Made by a program: the position numbers and the translations under genes. A model generated the notes under the pieces. It saw only the letters and a list, made by a program, of their open reading frames with translations. It made no database searches and was not told the DNA's origin. A stretch of DNA of 18,016 nucleotides from assembly GCF_001949145.1 (NCBI RefSeq), contig NW_019091518.1, positions 23,370 to 41,385 of the forward strand, given 5' to 3'. Source of the stretch: Acanthaster planci. Lineage: Eukaryota; Echinodermata; Asteroidea; Valvatida; Acanthasteridae. Of the stretch, positions 7,810-17,755 are shown piece after piece (the first letter of the stretch is position 1; every line of letters starts with the position of its first letter).

Positions 7810-7931
7810 ATTCCAGCCTCCGTATTTAGCATCCATATCACAGTAGACCTCAAAGCTGTCAGAGTATTTCGACGCGTAGATGGTGTACACACCACTCGTG
7901 GTGATACCAATATTAAACAAGGAAAGGCAAT
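7810..7931 (-). CDS. FBG module 1, exon 1: N-terminal fibrinogen-like subdomain
   Basis: The acceptor TTCTTTTCAG precedes 7931 and the donor GTAAGT follows 7810. The 122-bp length and phases (1 in, 0 out) are identical to module 2 exon 1. It encodes DCLSLFNIGITTSGVYTIYA, then SDSFEVYCDMDAKYGGWN. Both N-terminal disulfide cysteines are present, and the usual GGWT is GGWN. The preceding EGF exon ends in phase 1 with G, which completes the Asp codon. This is the first FBG exon downstream of EGF and the natural splice partner. Confidence 0.93.
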
Positions 7932-8037
7932 CTGAAAAGAAAAGATGTCTGGAATGAACATTGTGCTGTGAATTAATGTAGAGGCCTATGGTCGGTTAAA
8001 TATATAACAGACAAGAAATAATAACATAACTCATTTA

Positions 8038-8567
8038 GGGGAGTGTGGGGCAAGTGGGTCATCGGGGCAACTGGCCCACTCTTAGACAAATTAAATTAAA
8101 AGATTATAATACTGACCACGTGCGTTTAAACAACTATATTTATTTTTTTTCAGAGATTAAGCTGAACATAAATTGAGGCCGTAATGAAAAAGATAGATAA
8201 ATGCCCAAACCAACCAGCTCCATACTTAGCTTAACATCCCAAAAACCAGAAATCACCTAACTGGAGGAAAGGTATAGGAATTTTCTACTTAATATTTTAA
8301 ATTGTACTCTTTTGGTGGCAAATTTTAAGGTTTTAAGGATATGGTCCACTTGCCCCAGGTGTGGGGCCAGTGGTCCACTTTTGCATGAAATTTTAGGGAG
8401 TTAATATTCATAGCCTAAGTTTTATTAATGTAGTTGATTTCAGCTGTTTGCAAAAAGCAAACAAGTGTTTTGGTCATGTTTTAAGGTTAGTTTTACCCTT
8501 TTCCTGGATTATTGAATATGGTTAGAATCAAGAATGTGCTTAAGTGGTCCAATAGCCCCACTTTCCC
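8038..8567. mobile_element. Non-autonomous inverted-repeat DNA transposon (MITE-like), possibly PIF/Harbinger (Tourist) type
   Basis: The left end GGGGAGTGTGGGGCAAGTGG (from 8038) matches the reverse complement of the right end, GGGAAAGTGGGGCTATTGG (from 8567 inward), allowing small gaps. Both ends are flanked by TTA (8035-8037 and 8568-8570), consistent with a 3-bp target duplication. TTA duplications and G-rich termini are typical of PIF/Harbinger elements. The 530-bp interior has no transposase frame but carries more copies of the GGGGCAAGTGGACC motif in both orientations (8341-8380). It sits in the intron between the EGF exon and FBG module 1. Family assignment is inference. Confidence 0.5.
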
Positions 8568-8570
8568 TTA

Positions 8571-9746
<1,176 letters not shown>

Positions 9747-10094
9747 TCAGACAGGAAGTTAATTCTTAGTTTAAATTCAAATTACTTCTCAGTTTTGAAT
9801 GAAATAAACTGACTGAGACTACGAGCCAACAGTCACACAAATCTGGAAGGTCAGAACACGTAACAGCACACCGTAAATGCGTCTTGATACAGATCAACGA
9901 GAGAGTGATAAATGATTGCAGGCCATAGTGAGACTATCGGCCGGTTCATACAAAAGCGAAAGGGAAGTGAATTTGGCGTGAGGACCAATGTGTACATTTC
10001 GCCGGAGTGGATTTTTTTCAGTTTACTCTTATTTAGACAAATTATTTGAAATTTAAAAAAATCCAAGCAATCAATCTCTGTTTTTGCCTAATTA

Positions 10095-10330
10095 AAAACT
10101 CTTTCTGCAGACTACAAAATTATAAATTGTAGAAAGCCAAACGAAGAAAACAACGGAGTATATCAGTGGAGAGCTGTAATGCATGACATTTTGTTTTATA
10201 GGGAAAACTAGCTGCGTACGCGTCTGTAGGTCAGTTTCTTTCACCACGGTTGGAGTTTTATCTGATGAGTTCAAATAATTGAAATAAGAATACCAATACA
10301 TGCCAATTTTATTGTTAGCGGTGTAGTCAT
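10095..10330 (-). other. Open frame behind a good splice acceptor; doubtful extra exon
   Basis: A consensus acceptor (ATCATTTCAG) precedes 10330. Phase 1 would read DDYTANNKIGMYWYSYF, then NYLNSSDKTPTVV and on to a stop at 10092. The acceptor phase matches the rest of the gene and the composition is plausibly coding. However, no good phase-1 donor follows: the only phase-matched GT (CGC|GTACGC) is poor. No known domain was recognised. It could be an alternatively used or decayed exon between PAN and EGF, or chance. Confidence 0.2.
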
Positions 10331-10627
10331 CTGAAATGATGTTGATGAAAGGAGGGTGGAAAGTGAAATAAAAATTTCAGAACCTGAAAAACAGTTAAAG
10401 GTGACAATTTCATAGTTTATGAAATAAGCATGGTTGGGGATATAATATTGCTTAGCACATGAGTTTACCTGGACTAAAAAAAGTTAGCAACTACAATAGT
10501 AATGATATGTCAAGTGTATTGCTTATGATAGTTGAGCATTGGTTTCTGCTTTGCAACACGAAAGCTAGAATCTTACCACGGAACGTTTTACAACTTCCAC
10601 TGCTGAAATATATTCACAACGGAAACA

Positions 10628-10667
10628 GTTTTGACAAGGGTTAGCACTGCTGGCATCTTGACACAAA
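10628..10667 (-). pseudogene. EGF-exon relic (5' part of a duplicated EGF exon)
   Basis: The minus strand GTGTCAAG-ATGCCAGCAGTGCTAACCC...CAAAAC matches the real EGF exon start at 35 of 39 positions (bases 10628-10666 against 9708-9746), including bases on the intron side of the acceptor. It would begin D-ASSANPCQN. Similarity breaks exactly after CAAAAC, where the GGTC loop should follow; the onward frame has CFRCEYISAVEV and no EGF cysteine pattern. It is a duplicated EGF exon that lost its 3' part. Confidence 0.7.
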
Positions 10668-10669
10668 AT

Positions 10670-12224
10670 GAAATAAATACTTGATGTTGGAAACAGACAG
10701 ACGAAGACCTGACCAAATTACTCTGCACCCCAGGAACAGTTTTGCTAGCAATGATAGCCCTGTCGGCAAATTATTTCACCCTGCATGTCCAACACTACCC
10801 ACCGTCAGATGATGCCCTCTGTTGTCTTGCTCTATGGTCAAGGCGACCGATACATTACAAGAAAACACAAGTCATGGCAGGCCCACGTTGCTGTACTGCG
10901 CGTCAGCGTCCGATAGCAACGCGACAAAACTGTCGGCAATTTCTTTCTATTAACCGCAACACAGCATACACAGACTGAATGTTTATCGTGCACAAAATGA
11001 TTATTTCTATATGTATCTCCCTCCTTATACATCTTAACCTGTAACACATAAGCTGTAATTACAAGTGACGCCAAACATGTTCTCCCAACATTGGGCGTAT
11101 CAAGAAAATTCAAACAAAGTTCAGTGGAATTCTTCGACAAACTTTAGCGAAAAGCAAAACGTGCAAACAAGAACATGGCACAACGCCCTCTAGGGTTCAT
11201 AAGAAATCCCCGCTCTGACGTCACCTTCATTAGAATAAGTGATGGACGTCCGCTGCACTCACCACCCTGAAAGGTTATTTGGGTAGGGGAGTCCCCTATA
11301 GCCTCAGGGGACAAAAATATATGTAGCAAAACATGCACAAAAAGTATGGCCCTTGAAATCCAGTACCAAGAAATGGGCTTCGATAGGTCGGTAAAGGGTG
11401 CTGGCTGTGTATTTTATGTCAGTGCTATTATATTGAGATTTGTTTTCTCAGACCTGGGGATTGGCAAGGGAGTAGAAAATAGTGTTGAATAGAAGCCCAT
11501 AAACGGTGGGGTGGGCGGAGCTTGGAAACGTCCATGTCTGAAGAATCTTGTGCTTTTATTCTTATTGTTAGAATTGTAATTGTTATTATCTATTTTGTAT
11601 AATAAAAATAGTCTAGAAATTAACTGTAATCATTCTGAAACTATAGCGATAAAGGCTACATTGAAAGCTACCTACCTCAATTTGAAACAATTAATTAAAG
11701 ATCTGTATTTAACCTACACGCAAGCGCATTGGTGTAACACGAAATTGACGGTGAGACTAAGGGTTTTAATTAAAATATTGATAAGCCTAAATAGTGTTTA
11801 GCCAATGAACATAGGATACAAAATGTTCAACTTTTAATCGTGCTCACAAAGTGATACGCCTAGTATAAAACTGACTAAATACAAAACACAAGAACAGACT
11901 CTTTCGTCTATCAATACTCCACCCTTCAATCACATATTGACAGAATATCTAGTACAAACGATATGAAATCGACTATAGGCCTACGTATACACAAACCGTG
12001 GCAGTCAAAGTAGTGATAAATCTTGGTCGCTGGTAAAGATTGGAGTATCAGCGTAGAACGGTTCCTGTGACCGGAAATTAAATGTCTTGATGCTTGTGAC
12101 AGTAGCATCTTATTATGTACTCGGCCTCGACGGATATAATTATGCACATTATTATAATTATACCCATGTTCATTTGAATCTGTGATAGACTTCGCTCAAG
12201 GCGGTTATAACATAATTAAGTTAC
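10670..12224. other. Intronic sequence without recognised features
   Basis: Only a TGACGTCA octamer (11216-11223) and a short direct repeat of GTCGGCAA near 10759 and 10932 were noted. Several open frames on both strands carry no domain. Confidence 0.4.
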
Positions 12225-12655
12225 TGAATCAACATTTCTTACTAATATCTTAATGTCTCATCAGTTATTACTTAGTTCCGCTTTTCACAGCTGGACAGGA
12301 ACAAATTTCTCTGTGACAAATCGCTCATGAAGCTGGAGCAAAATGTGGCAAATCGCTTATTATATCTGGAGTCTCTTGATATAGTTTTGGATCGAAATAA
12401 ATTTATGACAATATCGCTAAAGACAATAGTAGTTCTGTGATCCAACTGCGGACCGTAACAAGAATATTTTAGAATACCGAATAAGAACTAACGCGTACCC
12501 AAGCTGCAACAAACAAAACAAATTTTAATGTTCTTTCTCTGCATCGCGTTTCTACCGTCTCCGTATTATGGTTTGATAAAAAAGCCCTCATAAAGATACA
12601 AATGATTGTACTTTTGGAAGAAAAGGGAATTTTGATCCCTGACGGGTGTGTATTA
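12225..12655. repeat. Diverged direct duplication, copy A1
   Basis: Collinear with 13318-13735. Shared landmarks in order are CTGAATCAACATTT, a CTGTGACAAA/CCGTGACAAA segment, GGACxGxAACAAGAA, and a GATTGTA(C/A)TTTT(G/A)GAAG segment. Divergence is substantial with small indels. It is non-coding and of unknown origin: a local duplication or two old copies of one repeat. Confidence 0.5.
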
Positions 12656-12774
12656 GTGTAGTGCAACCTTAACAAGATTATACTACCCCCGCTGAACAAC
12701 ACTCACTGCGCTGGCAAAAATTCTTACCGCCCAGTGCAATGACTCTCATTGCGCCGTGTGATGCGGCCTGAACA

Positions 12775-12990
12775 GATGTTTCAGGCCCAGTCTTGATTAA
12801 ATGTGAGGGCTCTTTGATTCAGTCTAACACATGCAAACGGTAGCCACGGAACTGGCAGGGGGCCTGTTACGAAGACTGTTTTTTATCTATCTGTGGTGTG
12901 CTATGTTTATAAGCTGAGCAATGACGGGAAGTTTTTATCATGAAGGAATCTGGAAAGGCTTCATATGGCCCGTTCCTGATGAATTTTTGG
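12775..12990. repeat. Diverged direct duplication, copy B1 (PAN-exon flank)
   Basis: Collinear with 17530-17745. Shared landmarks in order are CAGGCCCAGTCT, a CAGCTCTTTGG/GGGCTCTTTGA segment, ATGCAAAC, a GGCCTGT(T/C)AC segment, TTTTTTAT.T.TCTG and GGAATCTGGAAAG. The right-hand partner leads directly into the live PAN exon, so this copy marks where a second PAN exon once stood. Confidence 0.6.
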
Positions 12991-13140
12991 TTTGTCTTTC
13001 GTTATAAGCCAACTTTAAGGCTATCTGTTAGCAGGCGTGTTGAATGCTTTTGTCAGCTATTGTCTGTGTGGTGGGAATTGTATTCAAATCGCAAAATCTG
13101 CATGTTTGGCCGAAACAGCTGTTATTTTCACTAACCGTGG
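12970..13140 (-). pseudogene. Probable relic of a duplicated PAN exon
   Basis: The copy lies just beyond duplication B1, at almost the same distance from the shared GGAATCTGGAAAG landmark as the PAN cysteine core in the live exon (about 146 versus 166 bp). The minus strand reads ENNSCFGQTCRFCDLNTIPT, comparable to SFNFNDCNKRCELNLAT in the live PAN exon, and TGCGA(G/T)TTGAA is shared at DNA level. Other PAN features have gone, there is no donor, and the frame ends just after. Position and the CDLN/CELN core support the call; sequence similarity alone would be too weak. Confidence 0.4.
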
Positions 13141-13317
13141 AAGTTGTAGGCAAAGTGCTTGACCGACGTTCTGTCGTCGGTTCAAGTTGAGGCACAAAAT
13201 GACAACCAGAACACTGAATCTTTGACAGCAAATATTCTTGATGATTTTTCCGAGTGAAATAACCAGATAAATTGCATATTAATAAATGATAGGCCTTTTT
13301 AAAGATGGTTGCAACAC

Positions 13318-13735
13318 AATGAAATTGCTGAATCAACATTTTGACTGATATCTTTCATACTGTTCCACTATCCGCTCTGCGTCGGACGGAAACACACTGC
13401 TCCGTGACAAACGGCTTAATGTTACATGGTCAAACTGTGACAGGATTGCAGCTAGACGAGATAGCTTCTGATTGGTACCGGTACAAAATTTGACAAGATC
13501 ACGTATGATAAAGTGATTCCTGATCTAGCGTTGGACTGGAACAAGAACTTTGCTTTAAGTACTCAATAAGAATAAGCGCTCATTCAAGCCGCGAGGACCA
13601 AAACAATTTTGAATGCCTATAGGCCCTGAGTCTCGTTTCTTGGGTCCCGATGTATTGTGCAGAGATATGTAAAAATGAATAATAATACGAACGATTGTAA
13701 TTTTAGAAGCAAATATGGTTTCTGTGCCCTAAAGT
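13318..13735. repeat. Diverged direct duplication, copy A2
   Basis: The partner of 12225-12655 in the same orientation, about 1.08 kb to the right. The two A copies bracket the B1/PAN-relic segment. Confidence 0.5.
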
Positions 13736-14344
13736 TTTGACCTATAAATCGCCAATTGCCAATAAATTGGCTTATTTTCTCTTTGGATCACATTCGCTCC
13801 CTCGCAATATCAGCAGAAAAAGGTTCTCTGATCAAATAATTTGAAAAAAGTACGTTCTTTGTAAAAAATGCATTTTTCAATGAATATTAACAAAACCATT
13901 AAAGGGTCTGTGTGAGCACCAGAAATGGAAACAAGATTTATGTGGACGGTTTGCATTTAGAAAGAAAAAATGAAGAAAGCTCAGAAACCATTTTATGGAT
14001 TTCTTTTGAAAAAATCTGAAGTTATGTTATTTTTTGGTATTCTGGAAACATGCATATTGTGTTAAGATGTTTTCGATGTTTTTCAAAGCTTTAGCTGGAT
14101 TGAAAGTATGGAAATCGACAGAGAGTGACTTTTTTACAAATTAAATGCCGACATGTGCTTTAATTTAATTACAAACGAAAACATGCATCTTGGTGCGGTT
14201 TCCTATGAAGGAATGAAATTTGCTTCACAATTCTTGATTTTTTACCCAAAAGGAAAGATATATTTTATATCGTTTCTATTCTCAATTATAAATGTTATTA
14301 AAGTTATACTCAGATACGTTAACCAAGTCACAACGTCAAGGGAC
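13736..14344. other. AT-rich intron sequence
   Basis: No recognised exon, repeat or RNA gene. It may include 5' sequence of the LINE fragment that follows. Confidence 0.35.
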
Positions 14345-14990
14345 CCAAGAACACAGTAAAAGGGATTAGAAACTTGAAATGTATATTCATTAATTCTCGT
14401 ATTGTCTGTAATAAGATGAATTGAACACAATTTTAGAATTTTAAAGACGCAAACATTGTGTGCATCAGGGAATCTCACTTGTTGGATAATATAAACTCGA
14501 GTGAAATTTTTCAAGACAACTATGGTGGTTTTAGGAAAAACAAACAGGCAAGAAGGAGGCGTCCTTGTTGCGTTCAGAAAAGGTCTCTCTGTTATACATC
14601 GGCCAGATCTTGACTCCGATTGTGAGATTTTGTGGTGTGAGGTAATGTATAAAAGTAAAGGTTCAATTTTATAAGGAGTTTTTACCGACCGCTCAGCAGT
14701 GGGGACCGAGGTCATCGATGAGCTAAGTCTTTTTAAATCACTAAATTAGAATTGGACTAATCATAAGAAAATTATTCTCACTGGCGATTTCAATTTACCA
14801 GTTTTCTTTGGGATGACGGCTACCGAGTCCCATAGTCAGTTCCGAATTGTTAGTGCTCAACACTGTTTCACTGATCGCAACTTTTTATTTCAGCATATTA
14901 ATGAGCCTACTAAACATTTGACAAATTTAGCAAAATTTTAGATTATTTTCCACCAAACCGGCTAGTGTCGCTGATTCTTCTATCACACAA
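14345..14990 (+). mobile_element. Decayed LINE fragment: AP-type endonuclease domain
   Basis: Read with frameshifts, the plus strand gives LKCIFINSRIVCNKMN, then ANIVCIRESHLLDN, then a GGF-RK segment and SDCEILWCEV. IILTGDFNLP (14771-14801), INEPTKHLTN and ILDYFPPNR follow. The order and motifs are those of the exonuclease-endonuclease-phosphatase domain of CR1/jockey-like LINEs (usual form: NARS..NK...L, I...ET.L, W.E.., GGDFNLP, EPTR....LDL.FTN.P). Multiple stops and frameshifts show it is inactive. It is antisense to the host gene, inside the PAN-EGF intron, and its reverse transcriptase part is absent. Confidence 0.75.
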
Positions 14991-15245
14991 ACTATAAAAT
15001 ACATCACTCTCTGTAAACGCGCGAGTGCGCCCTTTAGATTGCCCTTGTTTTGTTGTCATACGTGCGCGGCCGTGACCGATTACGCGACCGGTCCATAGCG
15101 TAAATGTGTTCACGAGTTGCCTTGGATACGAAGTGTCTTCTGTATGCAAATTGGATGAAACAAACTTTAGGCCGAAACAATGAGCCGTTGGATTATTAAC
15201 ATTTAAAGTTAACCATTGTTGGAACTCACAACAATTTTCTTTTTA
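14991..15245. other. Intron sequence, moderately GC-rich
   Basis: It contains CpG-rich words near 15020-15095 and no recognised feature. Confidence 0.3.
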
Positions 15246-15260
15246 CTGTTAGAGTTTTGC

Positions 15261-15324
15261 CTACCGCAAGTTCGGCGGTGGCCAAACAACTCGGCTAGCC
15301 CTACCGCAAGGACAGCGGTGGGCC
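15261..15324. repeat. Two 40-bp-spaced units CTACCGCAAG...GCGGTGG with hairpin potential
   Basis: CTACCGCAAGTTCGGCGGTG (15261-15280) and CTACCGCAAGGACAGCGGTG (15301-15320) repeat with a 40-bp period. In each, TACCGC can pair imperfectly with GCGGTG to form a small hairpin. Function is unknown. Confidence 0.5.
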
Positions 15325-15479
15325 CATACACAAACCAATTAACGTCAGGTTTTCAAATAAGGTTACACCATATTAGATTTTTAGTAAAATACATCGCAAA
15401 GGTACATATTCTAACTCAGTCCGTATCCATGCCATCTTGCATGCATATATCGCATGCAGGGCAAGTCGTAAAATAGCCT

Positions 15480-16075
15480 GTTTTATTTAATACCACTGTT
15501 CACTTATGACAAGCGTGTCAGGTGTCTAGGGAGAGCGCCTTGACTATTTTGCACATGCGTGTAAGTACATTGCTAAGAGTATAATGCCTTGGTTATTATT
15601 ATGGTAAGCATGCCATTTTTGCTTTTACTTTGTAATTTTTGTTCCAAGAATTGCGTTTCTTGAACTGTTATCATTTAATAATTGGGTCAGTGTGCTGATC
15701 AAGTTTGCTAGCCAATGAAGTAGCACTACTGTCCAAAAATACAATTAGCCTGTCTGCCTCTTTCGTTTTTCTGGGAGTAATGCTGATTTATTCCAGCTTT
15801 ATTCCAGCTTAACACAGCTTTATTCCAAAACTGATTATTTCATAATACAAAAAGAAACTTAAGAAGTGCGGATGCTGACCAAATTGATGCAGTCCGGGAG
15901 GATAATATGCAAAAACCCTGGTTATTTTGGAAACATTTCTCGATGTTGCTGATTCCAGCATTCTACCCTTTCCTTGAGTCACGTGATATTACATTATTGA
16001 TAAGAAAATGCAACAGATCCTTTCAAATTGCTAAGCATTCAAATCACTTGGCCTCACGATGAAACCTTTCCGCTG
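15480..16075. other. AT-rich intron with a short tandem repeat
   Basis: The TTTATTCCAGC-type unit recurs at 15787-15826. Nothing else was recognised. Confidence 0.4.
15787..15826 (+). repeat. Short tandem repeat of AGCTTTATTCC
   Basis: Adjacent units at 15787-15805 and another at 15816-15826, separated by AGCTTAACAC. Confidence 0.6.
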
Positions 16076-16079
16076 GCAG

Positions 16080-16640
16080 TGACTCTTTTGCGTTTGGCCA
16101 AGGAAACTCATAACCCAATTAACATATCAGGCGTGCCAAGGCCGTACTAAAGTTTCGATCGAAGAAGATCATGTCAAACTCGATCAAACGCTTTTGAAAA
16201 ATCCCCAAATCTGACATCCCCAGTGAGGTCTGCATGTGAATAACTACTGCAATCGTGAACAGCGTCAATTAACTGTGTTTCACCAGACCCCTGGGGCGGT
16301 AAAAACAATGCTGGTTATCATCACGAATTTTATTGGAATCGAGAAGAGCCGTAGCTCTGCCACAAACAATTTTCTTGAGGATCTTCCTTACAGTGGACAT
16401 AAGTGAAACGGGCCTGTAATTTCTGGCTTCGTTACGTTTGCCTTTCTTTAATAACGAGACATTTGCTGGCTTCCAATCATCAGGCACATCCGTGTTCTGA
16501 GAGAAGCATTAAATAATTTGGCCAGTGGGAGCAAGATATTTAGCTCCCTGCTTCAGAATTCTCGCAGGATTTCCATCAGGGACTTGCGATTTGCTGACGT
16601 CAATGTAACTGGTACACCTCAAATGAAGTAGGGGTACATT
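16080..16640 (-). mobile_element. Decayed CR1-like LINE reverse transcriptase fragment
   Basis: The minus strand reads QVPDGNPARILKQGAKYLAP, then VPDDWKPANVSLLKKGKRNE, NYRPVSLMSTVRKILKKIV and DSNKI.DDNQHCF. After frameshifts it gives DFSKAFDRV-HDLLRSKL near 16150-16190. These are the ordered blocks of a LINE reverse transcriptase from the region before fingers (GPDGIPAR.LK) to palm motif A (F.DFSKAFD.V.H..LL.KL). Stops and frameshifts show it is dead. It is in the same orientation as the host gene and opposite to the endonuclease fragment at 14345, so they are separate insertions. Confidence 0.85.
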
Positions 16641-17136
16641 CAATGACAGGCATGATTTCAATGTCAGATTTCAGCATCTAGCTCAGGCGTCTCACTACTA
16701 GAATGGTTAATGAAAGCAGAGAAGAATTAGGTATTCAACGGTAATTAAGAGTCTTTCTCTGAGTATCTTTAAATTGTCGCTCCAGTCGCATCTTATCGTC
16801 TTACGTGTATTTTGTGTGTTTTCTTACTGTTTTGATTTTTGTGTTTGTATAGAATGTATTTTAACACCTTTTTTTTCCTGCTAATCTTTTCAGTTCGTTA
16901 GTTCCTCTCTTATTGTTATTAATCTTTACTGTTTTTAATTAATGTTTTATTTATAATATTGGTCTCTATTTTAGACCATTTTTTTGTTTTCAATGTATTT
17001 GTGCTATAGGCCCGGAGTGCCACAACATATTTTCTTGTTTTGCATAGCTTTATTTGTTTTTAAACTTTAGCATATGTACAGTGTTTCTCATTTTATTTAT
17101 AACATTTGATCATTTTATCCGGGGAGTGATTTCAGA
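16641..17136. other. T-rich intron sequence
   Basis: T-rich on the plus strand, with no recognised exon. It may be an old repeat UTR; nothing specific supports this. Confidence 0.35.
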
Positions 17137-17362
17137 AGGACCATGTCATCCGACCCGACTACCCACCGCTACTTATAAGCGAGGCCTGTGCAGCAAAACA
17201 GCTATGTTCTAACTGTGATGCTTATATATTATCGTATGATGCAGTACAGTAGGCGAACTTTTAAGCGAAGCTTGTTCGAGCCGTCTGCTTGCAAATTTTC
17301 ATGACGCTGACAACCACACTTGTAAGTAGCGGTGGGAAGTGAGATCGGGTGTTAATGGTCTT
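17137..17362. mobile_element. Foldback (MITE-like) element with about 45-bp inverted ends
   Basis: CCCACCGCTACTTATAAG (17162-17179) is the reverse complement of 17319-17336 with a single mismatch. Complementarity continues outward through CGA and GACCAT blocks to about 17137 and 17362. The interior is about 140 bp and has no coding potential. No target duplication was clear. It lies in the PAN-EGF intron close to the PAN exon. Confidence 0.6.
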
Positions 17363-17529
17363 GTTCACGACCCTTGACATGGTCAGAAACTAAGAATGAA
17401 AATTAACAAAATCATGCTGCATTCAGCAACAAATTCACAATCACTCGTTAATTGTATCGGTATTTTGAAGGACTTCTGCACATTTTATCTGTTTGACGAT
17501 TAATACATGAAATTAGCTGGAGTCCCTTC

Positions 17530-17745
17530 TTTGTAACAGGCCCAGTCTCGGTACAAAGTGACAGCTCTTTGGACTTTGACTCTGTCTCACTGATGCAAAC
17601 AGTATAATCGTGACCACAGAGCTGGTAGGTGGCCTGTCACAGGGGTCTTTTTTATTTGTCTGTAGCTTAAAGGTATGTAACATTGCGCCATGAAAGGAAG
17701 TTTTCTCAAATCACTAGAGGAATCTGGAAAGCCCCTCTTTTCTGA
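17530..17745. repeat. Diverged direct duplication, copy B2 (immediate 3' flank of live PAN exon)
   Basis: The partner of 12775-12990. In gene orientation it is the intron sequence that begins a few bases after the PAN exon donor. Confidence 0.6.
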
Positions 17746-17755
17746 CATGACTTAC

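Noticed and set aside
10742-11338. Open frames on both strands of the PAN-EGF intron
   Set aside because: Short, without domain motifs or phase-compatible splice sites.
14242-14715. Minus-strand frame of 157 codons
   Set aside because: Antisense to the LINE endonuclease remnant on the plus strand, with no domain signature and no splice context.
16269-16487. Considered as a host gene exon
   Set aside because: VPDDWK and NYRPVSL are LINE reverse transcriptase motifs and the frame is broken on both sides; annotated as a mobile element remnant.
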